Shown here piece after piece: positions 43,808 to 52,189 of a DNA stretch of 62,253 nucleotides. This stretch comes from JBBDXI01 sp040902425 (lineage in GTDB: Bacteria; Planctomycetota; Phycisphaerae; Phycisphaerales; UBA1924). The position numbers and the translations under genes are program-made. Where the stretch lies: the NCBI GenBank assembly GCA_040902425.1, contig JBBDXI010000111.1, positions 1 through 62,253 of the forward strand, in the 5' to 3' direction. The notes under the pieces were generated by a model, which searched no databases, was not told the origin of the DNA, and worked only from the letters and a program-made list of their open reading frames with translations. Position 1 is the stretch's first letter. The number at the start of each line of letters is the position of its first letter.

Positions 43808-46800
43808 ATGCCAAGTCTCTCGACCCCCCAGGCCCGCACCCGCCCCCACCGCACACGCTACGCCGTTGCCGCAGCCGCCTTCCTTGGGGGCGCGGGACAA
43901 GCGGTGACCCTCGGGCAGGCGGTCGATCCCGCGTGGAAACGTCGTCCCCCGGCGCTTGAACTCTTCGGGGCCGGCCTTCACGTTGGTTCCCGCCCTCTTA
44001 CCCGCGAGCCCCAGGACCCAGGCGGCCAAGACGGTCCCATCCAGGTCCACTGGCTCTCCGCGGTGAGTGGCAACTGGTCCGACCCCGCCCTCTGGACCGG
44101 CGGCGCGGTGCCCAACAACGGCACGCCCACGGGCGCGCTCTACGCCGTCATGCTTGACGCCGCGGGCCCCGCCCACACCATCACCCTCAACACCAGCGTC
44201 GGCCTTTCCTCCCTCGACCTCAGTTCCCCCAGCGCCACCCTCAGCCACACCGCCGGGTTCCTGACCCTGGGCGGCGATTTCGACATCGGCCCCGGGCTCT
44301 ACACGATGAGCGGCGGGACGCTTCTCGGCGGCACCGTCAACACCTCCGCCCCCAACCGGATGCGCATCACCTCGGGCACCCTCGATGGCGTCCAGGTCAA
44401 CGGGGGATTCACCGTCGATGGCGCGCTGACGATGACCGGCGGATCGGGATTCTCCGGCGCCCTCGAGGTCAACGCCGGTTCCATCTCCTACGCCGGCGGA
44501 GGGACCATCGCCGCCGGGACCTTCTCCTTCCTCGGCAACAACACCGCCACCCTCCGCTCCACTGGCCCCGGCGCCACCCTCACGCTCGGGCCGGCCGTCA
44601 CCGTCCGCGGGGTCCGCGCCAGACTCGGCGACCGCCTCTCCGGCAACCCCTCCGTCGACACGATCGTCAACCAGGGGCTGATCAGCGCCGACGTGCTCTC
44701 CCCGGGAAACAGCATCGCGATCATCCCCGACACGTTCACCAACCAGGGGCGCCTCGAGGCGAGAAACGGCGGCCTGCTGGAGATCGGCTTTCAGCGCGGG
44801 ACCGGCAACTTCAGCCCGCCCACGATCTGGACCAACACCGGCGTCATCGAGGCCGTTCAGGGCGAGATCCGCCTCGGCGGCCGCATGACCCCTGCGGGCC
44901 TGGGCATCATCCGCCGCGCCCCGGGCGCTTCGGTGCTGCTCTGGGGAGAGATCGACACGAGCCAGCAGCCCCTGGCCATCACCCCCGACTGCAACATCTC
45001 GTTTATCTCCACGATCATCCAGGGCGGACAGATCACCGTCGCGTCAGGCCTCAGCCCCAACATCGGCGGCCGCCTCGAGTCGGGCGTCCAGATCACAGGG
45101 GACATGACCGCGCAAGGGCTTGTGTTCACGGGCGGACTCTCGGTCAGCGGGACCGCGACCGTCGCCGGCTCGATGCGGGCCGACGGTACGCAGAGTCTCG
45201 TTGCGGGCAACTATGTGGTCCAGCCCGCCGGCATTATCCGCGTCAACCCCGGGACCACCCTCACGGTTGAGCCGGGCGTCTCGGTGCGCGGGGCCGGCCT
45301 GGTGGGCTACCGCGACAGCGGCTCGACCCCCGGGGCCATGATCAATAACGGCCTCATCTCGGCCAGCACCCCGGGCAACGAGATGACCATCCATGCCGAG
45401 ACCCTCATCAACTTGGGCACGATCGAGGCGGTCAACGGCGGCTCCCTGACGTTCCAGAACAACTACGGCCTCTCCACATGGACCAACTTCGGCACTCTGC
45501 GGGCCGCCTCCGGCGGTCAGCTCCGTCTGAACGGCGTCTACTCCTTCGTCAACGGCTCGATGGTCAACGACGGCGGCACCATCATCATCAAGGGAACCCT
45601 CAACAACCACGACTCCACCCTGTCCATCTCCGGCCCGGGCGACGTCACGCTCGACGGAGTTATCGCGGGCGGCACCATCACCACGCCGGGGCCCGGGAGA
45701 CTGGTCGTCGCGGGCGGCGGGGGCGGCTTCGGAACGCTGGACGATGTCACCCTCGCCGGCGACATCGAGGCTTCGAGTCGCACCCTCCGCATCCGTACGG
45801 CGCTGAACCTGGGCGGCACCATCCGAACGGTTGGCACCAACCCGACCGTCTTCTTCGAGAGCCCCAGCACGCTGGTGAGCGGCACCGGGAGCATCGTCTT
45901 TGCCGGGGCCTCGCTCACCGCCCCGCACCGCCTTGACATGGCGGCGGGCGCCGTGGTCACGCTTGGTCCCGGCACGGTCGTCCGGGGCGGCAACGGGGTC
46001 CTCGGCGACGTCGCCGGCATCGGGTCCCCCAGCACCCTCATCAACCAGGGCCGCATCAGCGCTGACGCCCCCGGCCAGACCCTCGCCATCGCGGCGACCT
46101 CCTTCACCAACGCCGGCACTGTCGAGGCCCTCCCAGGGGCCACGCTGGAGCTCGGCGGGGAACTCCCGACCGATCCTGTCGGCGGCGTCCCGCGCTCGTG
46201 GTCCAGCACCGGGCCCATCCACGCCGCCGGCGGCACGGTGCGGCTCGGCGGCACCTTCGACACCCCGACCACCGTCCAGCAGAGCGCCGGCGGGTCCGTC
46301 GTCCTCACCGGCGTTATGAACAACGCCAACCGCACCTTCACGCTCGACGGCGCCTCGAACTCCTGGACGCTCGGGGGTGCCTTCGAACAGTTCGGCGCGT
46401 ATCGCGGGGCCCGCATCGTCGGAGGAACCGTCAACCTCCTCAACGGCGCCACTCTCAACGGCGGGGCGGCCCTCCAGGACCTCACCTTCAACGGCAGCAT
46501 CACCGCCACCGACACCCGGACCATCTTCGTTCACAACTCGGTAATGAACGGAGTGGCCCATATCGACCCCGGGGGCACGATCGTGCTGGGGCCGCCCGGC
46601 GCTCCCCAGCCCCCCCAGGTCCTCACCCAGAACGTCGTGTTCACCGGCGGCGGCACGACCAGCCTCCAAGGCCGGCTCGCGGCCGACGACCTCACTATCG
46701 CCGCCGGCACCCTGGTCCGCGGCGGCAAGGGCACGATCGAGCGCCGGGGGAACCAGACGCAGGGGGCCCTCGTCAACAACGGCACCATCTCCGCCGACGT

Positions 46801-48025
46801 ACCCGGCGAGTGGATCACGATCTCCAGCAACTTCGTCAACAACGGCGTGGCCGAATCCCTGAACGGCGCCACGCTGGGCCTGAGCGAGCAGTGGCGCAAC
46901 AACGGCGTCCTCCGGGCCACCGGCAGCACGCTCTCCCTCGCGGGCTTCTATTCGGCCGCGGGCCTGGGCAACCTCCAGCTCACGGGGGCCACGGTGCTGC
47001 TCGGCGGGACCTTCAACAACACCGACAACATCTTCGAGGTCCCACCCGGCAACACGCTGGTCGCGAACGGCACCGTAAAGGGTGGCACGCTCAGGCTCGC
47101 GCCGGGCAGCGCCCTTCAGGTCTCGAACACCGTCGCCACGCTCGACGCCGTCCGCGTCGAGGGCGACATCCGGCTCGCCGGTGATAGCGGCATCCTCCAG
47201 ATCCGCAACGGCTTCGACCACCAGGGCGTCACGCGCCTCGAGGCCCCCGCCTCCAAGGTTCACTTCATGGGGAACAACGCCTTTGAGAACGGCACCATGT
47301 GGTTCGACCCGGGCCCGGAGGGCGACGACCGGGAGATCCGCGGCGGCTCCCTCGCCTCCCTCCAGATCGGCGCCTCGGCCTGGATCCACGGCGGGCGAGG
47401 GCTGATCTCCACCTCCAACCAGGCCACCATCGTCAACCACGGTCGCGTCAGCGCCGATGCGCCCGGCAAAAAGATCACTATCTACACCTCCCGCTTCCAG
47501 AACCACGGCACTCTCGAGGCCATTAACGGCGGCATCCTCGATTTCCAGCCCCCGCTCCCCCCGGGCCTGCAGCCCGACCCCGTGGTCCTGATCAACGGCG
47601 GCGTGCTCCGCCCGCCCACCGGGACGACGCTCCTGATCGCCGGCGATTACGAGCAGTGGCCCTCGGGGTCGCTGCACCTCACCCTTGGCGGCCCGGCCGC
47701 TGGCGGCGACTACGCTCGCCTGGAGGTCCGCGACCGCGCCGCCCTCGCCGGCGTGCTCTCCCTCACCCTCGCCCCCGGGTACACGCCAGCGCCGGGCGAG
47801 TGGTGGTCCGTCCTCCGCCTCGGGACGGCCGAGATTACCGGCTGGTTCGACACGATCGACCTCGGCATGCTTCCCGCCGGGTACACCTGGGACACCTCCC
47901 AGATCGCCGTGACGGGCGAGATCGGCGTCATCCCCGCCCCCGGCACCCTCGTCCTCGTCCTGGTTGGCGGGGGTGTCGCCGCCTTCGCCCGCCGCCGCCC
48001 GCGCGCCATGGAGGCAAGGCCATGA
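43808..48025 (+). CDS. Large secreted autotransporter-like beta-helix protein with PEP-CTERM-like tail
   Basis: A 1405-residue exported protein. ATG 43808 has ggagag upstream and leads a long Arg-containing signal region (RTRYAVAAAAFLGGAGQAV, near TLGQ). The body is a right-handed beta-helix-like repeat array with recurring NQGRISADAPGQTL, NAGTVEALPGATLEL and RLGGTFDTP elements, like the N-terminal two-thirds of its upstream neighbour. It ends in a sorting-type tail, GVIPAPGTLVLVLVGGGVAA then FARRRPR. The stop overlaps the start of the next gene as ATGA. Likely a cell-surface or exported adhesin; no catalytic motif is visible. Confidence 0.82.
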   Translation: MPSLSTPQARTRPHRTRYAVAAAAFLGGAGQAVTLGQAVDPAWKRRPPALELFGAGLHVGSRPLTREPQDPGGQDGPIQVHWLSAVSGNWSDPALWTGGAVPNNGTPTGALYAVMLDAAGPAHTITLNTSVGLSSLDLSSPSATLSHTAGFLTLGGDFDIGPGLYTMSGGTLLGGTVNTSAPNRMRITSGTLDGVQVNGGFTVDGALTMTGGSGFSGALEVNAGSISYAGGGTIAAGTFSFLGNNTATLRSTGPGATLTLGPAVTVRGVRARLGDRLSGNPSVDTIVNQGLISADVLSPGNSIAIIPDTFTNQGRLEARNGGLLEIGFQRGTGNFSPPTIWTNTGVIEAVQGEIRLGGRMTPAGLGIIRRAPGASVLLWGEIDTSQQPLAITPDCNISFISTIIQGGQITVASGLSPNIGGRLESGVQITGDMTAQGLVFTGGLSVSGTATVAGSMRADGTQSLVAGNYVVQPAGIIRVNPGTTLTVEPGVSVRGAGLVGYRDSGSTPGAMINNGLISASTPGNEMTIHAETLINLGTIEAVNGGSLTFQNNYGLSTWTNFGTLRAASGGQLRLNGVYSFVNGSMVNDGGTIIIKGTLNNHDSTLSISGPGDVTLDGVIAGGTITTPGPGRLVVAGGGGGFGTLDDVTLAGDIEASSRTLRIRTALNLGGTIRTVGTNPTVFFESPSTLVSGTGSIVFAGASLTAPHRLDMAAGAVVTLGPGTVVRGGNGVLGDVAGIGSPSTLINQGRISADAPGQTLAIAATSFTNAGTVEALPGATLELGGELPTDPVGGVPRSWSSTGPIHAAGGTVRLGGTFDTPTTVQQSAGGSVVLTGVMNNANRTFTLDGASNSWTLGGAFEQFGAYRGARIVGGTVNLLNGATLNGGAALQDLTFNGSITATDTRTIFVHNSVMNGVAHIDPGGTIVLGPPGAPQPPQVLTQNVVFTGGGTTSLQGRLAADDLTIAAGTLVRGGKGTIERRGNQTQGALVNNGTISADVPGEWITISSNFVNNGVAESLNGATLGLSEQWRNNGVLRATGSTLSLAGFYSAAGLGNLQLTGATVLLGGTFNNTDNIFEVPPGNTLVANGTVKGGTLRLAPGSALQVSNTVATLDAVRVEGDIRLAGDSGILQIRNGFDHQGVTRLEAPASKVHFMGNNAFENGTMWFDPGPEGDDREIRGGSLASLQIGASAWIHGGRGLISTSNQATIVNHGRVSADAPGKKITIYTSRFQNHGTLEAINGGILDFQPPLPPGLQPDPVVLINGGVLRPPTGTTLLIAGDYEQWPSGSLHLTLGGPAAGGDYARLEVRDRAALAGVLSLTLAPGYTPAPGEWWSVLRLGTAEITGWFDTIDLGMLPAGYTWDTSQIAVTGEIGVIPAPGTLVLVLVGGGVAAFARRRPRAMEARP

Positions 48026-49134
48026 GAACCGCCGCCACCGCCTGCGCCGCGCTCCTCGCCGCCGCCGGCGCCTCCCGGGCCAGCCCCCAGGAGACCGCCA
48101 CCTTCACCAACATCAACTCCAACGGCGTCCTGAACCACGCGGCCAACTCGGTCCAGCTCCGGACGTTCAACGGCGGGTACACCCTGGGGCGCATCGACCT
48201 TTCTGGGACGCTCACCTCCGTGCATCCCAACACCTGGCGGAGCGACTCGCGCATCGTCATCACCGCTCCCCACGGCCAGAGTGTGGTGTTCCAGGCGTTC
48301 CCCGCCGGCGGCACCTTCACCACCCTGTCCTTCAGCGGCTCGGTCTACCTGCCCCCCGGGACGGACGCCGCCGGCCAGTGGTCGCTCCGCTTTTATGAGT
48401 TCTTCGACGACGGCGGCAGCGGCCTGGTGGATGCGCGCTGGTCCTTCACGCTCACCCTCACCGACGAGCCCCCAGCCCCGCCCGCCTCGACCGACCTGGG
48501 CACGCTAACTGCCGCGGGGCTCAGCGGCTCGGCGCCCATGAGCGTGGGACAGGTGCGCTGGTTCCGCTTTGCCCTCCCCGAGCCTGTGCCCGGCGGCGCC
48601 GGCCGCTTCGCGGACCTCGACACCTTCGGCTCCACCATCGCCGCGGGTTCCGGCTTCGCCAACGACACCACCATCGGCCTCTACGACAGCGCGGGGGCCC
48701 GGGTCGCCCGTGACGACGACTCCTGCGACGGCTTCCTCAGCCAGCTCACCTTCGGCGCCGGCACGCGCCCACCCGTCGGCGACGGCCTGCCGTTCGACGG
48801 CCGCAACGGCCCGCTCGCGCAGGGAACCTACTACCTCGCCGTCGCCACCTACCCGTCCGTCTTCGGCGCGCAGCGTTGGGAGGTCTCGCCGGGAGGGACG
48901 CAGTCGGGCACCGTAGCCGTCCGCCTCCGTGCCGGCGTCACTACCAGCTGCTACCCCAACTGCGACGAGAGCACCGCACTGCCGGTCCTCAACGTGGCCG
49001 ACTTCGGCTGTTTCCTCACGCGGTACGCCGCGGGAGATCCCTACGCCAACTGCGATGGCTCCACGACGGCGCCCGTGCTGAACGTCCAGGACTTTGGCTG
49101 CTTCCTCACCAGATACGCCACTGGCTGCCCGTAG
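48022..49134 (+). CDS. Secreted beta-sandwich protein with GC-type dockerin
   Basis: A 370-residue exported protein (signal MRTAATACAALLAAAGA, cut near SRAS). It has an N-terminal P-domain-like beta sandwich (GYTLGRIDLSGTLTSVHP ... RIVITAP ... WSLRFYEFFDDGGSG), a second domain with GLYDSAGARVARDDDSCDGF and GTYYLAVATYP (DVUA0089/pre-peptidase C-terminal type) and a two-part GC-type dockerin from about residue 309. Its start overlaps the beta-helix gene (ATGA), so both are co-translated. Loss of that overlap explains the fused copy at 38283. Confidence 0.85.
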   Translation: MRTAATACAALLAAAGASRASPQETATFTNINSNGVLNHAANSVQLRTFNGGYTLGRIDLSGTLTSVHPNTWRSDSRIVITAPHGQSVVFQAFPAGGTFTTLSFSGSVYLPPGTDAAGQWSLRFYEFFDDGGSGLVDARWSFTLTLTDEPPAPPASTDLGTLTAAGLSGSAPMSVGQVRWFRFALPEPVPGGAGRFADLDTFGSTIAAGSGFANDTTIGLYDSAGARVARDDDSCDGFLSQLTFGAGTRPPVGDGLPFDGRNGPLAQGTYYLAVATYPSVFGAQRWEVSPGGTQSGTVAVRLRAGVTTSCYPNCDESTALPVLNVADFGCFLTRYAAGDPYANCDGSTTAPVLNVQDFGCFLTRYATGCP

Positions 49135-49170
49135 AGGCGCTGCCAGAGGTGTGGCGGGACGGCTGGGCGC

Positions 49171-49332
49171 GTGGGCACCCGGCCCTACCCATACCAAGCA
49201 GATGCATACCGACACACTACGCTGACCGCGGTCAGCCCTACGGGCGAGCAGTGGACCGCGGCCTGCGAGGACCACTACGAGGCGGCGTGCCGGATGGCGG
49301 AGATGGTGGGGATGGAGTTAATGGATGGGTGA
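49171..49332 (+). CDS. Small integrase-associated ORF
   Basis: A 53-codon frame from GTG 49171 to TGA 49332. The end reads TLTAVSPTGEQWTAACEDHY then EAACRMAEMVGMELMDG. I recall small planctomycete ORFs close to integrases with this pattern (TAxxPTGExWTxxxEDxYEAAxxLAxxxGxxL). The start is uncertain because the frame stays open upstream without an ATG. Confidence 0.4.
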   Translation: MGTRPYPYQADAYRHTTLTAVSPTGEQWTAACEDHYEAACRMAEMVGMELMDG

Positions 49333-49364
49333 CGACTGGGGGTAGGCTATCGGGGTGCGTGGTA

Positions 49365-50099
49365 TCAACCAGAGAGGCGGAACGGACGGGGAGCCGGCTT
49401 GACTTCTCCACTGAGGAACCGTCTCTTTAGCTCGGTGACGCGCCCAATGCGGAAGTTCACGAGCGCGAGGTCGCCGGAATGTGTGGTGGACCCGATGTTG
49501 GTGATGAGGATTTCTGCTTCTACATCCCCGAAGATGGAGCGCGCGTAATCCTCTGATCGCTTCAGGTAATCGGCTACCTCGCCCGTCCTGGGTTGTTGTG
49601 GTCTGATGGTCTGGGCGAGCTTGATCCCCTCTGCCTCAAGTGCCACCAGACACGCTTTGACGTTCTGGAAACTGCCGTCAATCCCGTCATCTACTTCATC
49701 GGGAGGAGTGCGGGCGTCCTCAGCCTCCTGCTGCGCGCTCACAGCGCGCTGGTCGGCAGCGATGGCGCGCTTGTTGGCCTCGCGGACCAATCGCCTGTCG
49801 CGGTTGCGCATCCTCACCGGCGCTACGAGTAACCCGACAATGAACGTGCTCATTCCGACAGCTGCCCCACCGGCCACGCTTATCAGAACGGCGAGTAGAG
49901 TTTCCCATGCGGCATCTCGATTAGAGAGGTAGGACTGGGCAACCCACAGCCCGAGCGCGGACAGTGCGCCGGTCACGATCGACACTCCGGACCAGTTTCT
50001 GTGTCGCCAGAAGAACTTGCCGGCATCCACGCCCGCGTCCCACCAGTAAACGCGGAATTCGCGCCAGGTCCACGGCTCCGGCGGCTCGCCCTCGACCAT
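49365..50099 (-). CDS. Hypothetical membrane protein with coiled coil
   Basis: A 244-residue protein with two predicted membrane helices near the N-terminus (about 42-58, GVSIVTGALSALGLWVAQSY, and about 70-95, LLAVLISVAGGAAVGMSTFI) followed by a basic/acidic helical segment (RDRRLVREANKRAIAADQRA) and a soluble C-terminal domain (about 150-240) I do not recognise. The N-terminal WTWREFRVYWWDAG is aromatic-rich. It is transcribed toward the dockerin gene and away from the recombinase. Base composition is lower in GC than its neighbours, which fits horizontal transfer. Confidence 0.6.
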   Translation of the reverse strand: MVEGEPPEPWTWREFRVYWWDAGVDAGKFFWRHRNWSGVSIVTGALSALGLWVAQSYLSNRDAAWETLLAVLISVAGGAAVGMSTFIVGLLVAPVRMRNRDRRLVREANKRAIAADQRAVSAQQEAEDARTPPDEVDDGIDGSFQNVKACLVALEAEGIKLAQTIRPQQPRTGEVADYLKRSEDYARSIFGDVEAEILITNIGSTTHSGDLALVNFRIGRVTELKRRFLSGEVKPAPRPFRLSG

Positions 50100-50258
50100 C
50101 CCCCCAGCCTACCCCCTCCCCTACTTTCTCGCATGGACCAACTCGAACGCCCGCAAGAACATCCGAAGGCGCAGGAGGAACGACCGGCGCAAGGCGAAGC
50201 AGGCGGCCGCACTCACAACCGGCCTCTGGAAGTCTGACGGCATCGGAGCCTGTCGTCT

Positions 50259-50283
50259 CCAACGGGAATCCCAATTCCCCAAA
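50259..50283 (+). repeat. GAGAA-N6-TTCTC-like site directly upstream of recombinase
   Basis: CCAACGGGAA, spacer TCCCAA, TTCCCC. It follows the same plan as the other copies (CCAACGAGAA-N6-TTCTCAAA) with A-to-G and T-to-C changes in matching positions of the two arms, so the inverted symmetry is kept. The site overlaps the strong ribosome binding site (aaaggagg) of the frame that starts at ATG 50295. Position next to the recombinase gene makes it a candidate primary att site or an operator for the gene. Confidence 0.5.
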
Positions 50284-50392
50284 GGAGGCGACCCATGCCA
50301 CCGCGCCCACCCGCCGCCAGCCCGATGGCCGTCTACCTCTCCGAGCTGGCAGAAGGCTCGAAACGGACGATGCGCCGTGCCCTCGCTGAAGC

Positions 50393-51391
50393 TTGCCGCC
50401 AGCGCTCGGCGGGGACAACCCCGAGACCTTCCGCTGGCACCGCGTGCGGGTGGACCAAGTCGCGGCCCTCCGGGCGGATCTCGCCGGGCGGCTGGCCCCC
50501 AACACCGCCAACAAGGTCCTGGCGGCCGTCCGGGGCGTCCTGAAGGCGTCGTGGCGGCTCGGGCTTCTCTCGGCCGAGGACTTCTACCGCTGCGGCGACG
50601 TGCGGCCGGTGAAGGGCGGGCCGGCCAACCGCGGCCGGTGCCTCTCGAAAGCGGAGCTACGGCTCCTCTTTGCCGCCTGCGGGGCTGGACTGGGCGGCCG
50701 CCGCGACGCCGCGGCCCTGGCCTGCCTCTACGGCTGCCGCCGCTCCGAGCCCGTACGGCTCGACCTGGCCGACTACGACCCCGCCACGGGGCGGCTGCGG
50801 GTGCGCCACGCGAAGGGCAACCGGCACCGGGACGTGTACCTCACCAACGGCTCCAAGCGGGCGGTGGACGCCTGGCTGGCCGTCCGAGGCACCGTGCCGG
50901 GCCCGCTCCTCTGCCCCGTGGACGCCTTCGACAGGGTCACCGTCCGGCGTCTGCACGACCAGACGATGTACGAGGTTTGCAAGCGGCTGGCCGGGCGGGC
51001 CGGCCTGGCCCGCTTCTCCCCTCACGACCTCCGCCGCACCTTCGCCGGGGACATGCTGGACGCGGGGGCGGACGTGGCGCTGGTCCAGAGACTGATGGGG
51101 CACGCCAGCGTGGGGACGACGGTGGGCTATGACCGCAGGCCCGAGGAGGCGAAGCGCAGGGCTGCCGCTCTCGTCGGAATGCCGCTTTCAGGCCAGGAGC
51201 CGCCGGTGCCGCCACCAGATCAGGACGGCGCCAGTGATGTAGACGAGTCCCAGGATACCGCCGACGAGTTGCGTCCGGACGGTCCAGTACTCCGGGACCG
51301 GCATGCCGCCCATCCCGCCTACCGGTCCGCTGCTGCTGCTGCCGCCCTGGGAACGGAGCGCCCCGAGCTCGTCCGTCATGCCAAACCCTGA
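50393..51391 (+). CDS. Tyrosine recombinase/integrase, frameshifted near its N-terminus
   Basis: The catalytic domain is complete: GCRRSEPVRL (first Arg), the Lys in RHAKGNRHRDV, PHDLRRTFAG (HxxR), LMGHASVGTTVGYDR (His and the nucleophilic Tyr). The SAM-like core-binding domain is split: ATG 50295, with a perfect aaaggagg site, codes MAVYLSELAEGSKRTMRRAL and then enters another frame, whereas DNPETFRWHRVRVDQVAALR is in this frame. A one-base loss near 50390 explains this; the TTG at 50393 would give a shortened protein. The usual stop after the KRRAAALVGMP end is also missing, so about 65 extra codons run antisense into the next gene. Likely the integrase of the surrounding element, damaged or affected by a sequencing error. 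Confidence 0.85.
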   Translation: MPPALGGDNPETFRWHRVRVDQVAALRADLAGRLAPNTANKVLAAVRGVLKASWRLGLLSAEDFYRCGDVRPVKGGPANRGRCLSKAELRLLFAACGAGLGGRRDAAALACLYGCRRSEPVRLDLADYDPATGRLRVRHAKGNRHRDVYLTNGSKRAVDAWLAVRGTVPGPLLCPVDAFDRVTVRRLHDQTMYEVCKRLAGRAGLARFSPHDLRRTFAGDMLDAGADVALVQRLMGHASVGTTVGYDRRPEEAKRRAAALVGMPLSGQEPPVPPPDQDGASDVDESQDTADELRPDGPVLRDRHAAHPAYRSAAAAAALGTERPELVRHAKP

Positions 51392-52189
51392 AAAGCCCGA
51401 CTGCACCCCCTCGGGGTCATCGAACGAGCCCGACAGCAGCCTCTTGGAGTCTGCGATGACACGGGCGAACGACGGACCCGAGGTATCGATGTCCGCCTTC
51501 TCGAACCAGAGCTTGAGCAGGGTCTCGTCGATGTCCGCTGCGCCTCCCTTCCTGACGACCGCGTCGCTGGCATCGTTCAGCTCGAACGTCCGCTCGGCCA
51601 GGTCCAGGCTCATGGTGGCCTGCTTGGCCTCGCCGTTGCGCTGGAGCGTGAGCGTCACCGTTCCGGATTCGACGGTGCCGCCGTCGCTGACCCAGGACAA
51701 GGAGCCGTCGATGCGGAAGTTGAGGTCATCCGTCGGCTGCGTGTTCGATCGAGCGCCGGAGGAGAACCGGTTGGGGGCGAACTTGGTCTGCCAGGAGTGC
51801 TGCGTCGGCCCGGAGCCGCCCATCATGCCCGGGCTCATGGCCGCCGCCCAGGCCGCCTGCTGGACGTAGCCCCAGCCGACCTGCGCCAGCGAGCCGCAGA
51901 TGACGGACCAAGCCAGGAGCGCCCAGCCGAGGCCGCCACGCAGCCGTACAGCCATGGCCGGCGTGCTGACCCCCACCTTCGCGATGCGGCCCCCGCACTC
52001 GGGGCACTGCTCGGGAATGCGGTCGCCCATCGCGTACCCGCACCCGCCGCAGCAGCAGACCCGGCGCACGTCGCTGGGGACGAGAAGGGCCCGGGCGATG
52101 ACACCCAGGCAGACGAGGATCGCCAGCGCGGAGATGCCGTAGGTCAGCCACTCCCCCAGCTGGCCCTCAAACCCAGAGCCGTAGAACAT
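51188..52189 (-). CDS. Membrane protein with zinc-ribbon, unknown function
   Basis: A 333-residue protein: first membrane helix about 14-35 (YGISALAILVCLGVIARALL), then a zinc ribbon with CCGGCGYAMG and EQCPECGGRIA, a second helix about 88-110 (GWALLAWSVICGSLAQVGWG), a soluble part about 125-290 and a last helix about 305-325 (LVGGILGLVYITGAVLIWW). The CGYxMxG...CPECG ribbon next to a membrane helix is a frequent planctomycete arrangement, also seen in the gene at 61402. It is convergent with the recombinase and overlaps its extended tail by about 200 bases; this gene looks like the genuine one in the overlap. Confidence 0.7.
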   Translation of the reverse strand: MFYGSGFEGQLGEWLTYGISALAILVCLGVIARALLVPSDVRRVCCCGGCGYAMGDRIPEQCPECGGRIAKVGVSTPAMAVRLRGGLGWALLAWSVICGSLAQVGWGYVQQAAWAAAMSPGMMGGSGPTQHSWQTKFAPNRFSSGARSNTQPTDDLNFRIDGSLSWVSDGGTVESGTVTLTLQRNGEAKQATMSLDLAERTFELNDASDAVVRKGGAADIDETLLKLWFEKADIDTSGPSFARVIADSKRLLSGSFDDPEGVQSGFSGFGMTDELGALRSQGGSSSSGPVGGMGGMPVPEYWTVRTQLVGGILGLVYITGAVLIWWRHRRLLA

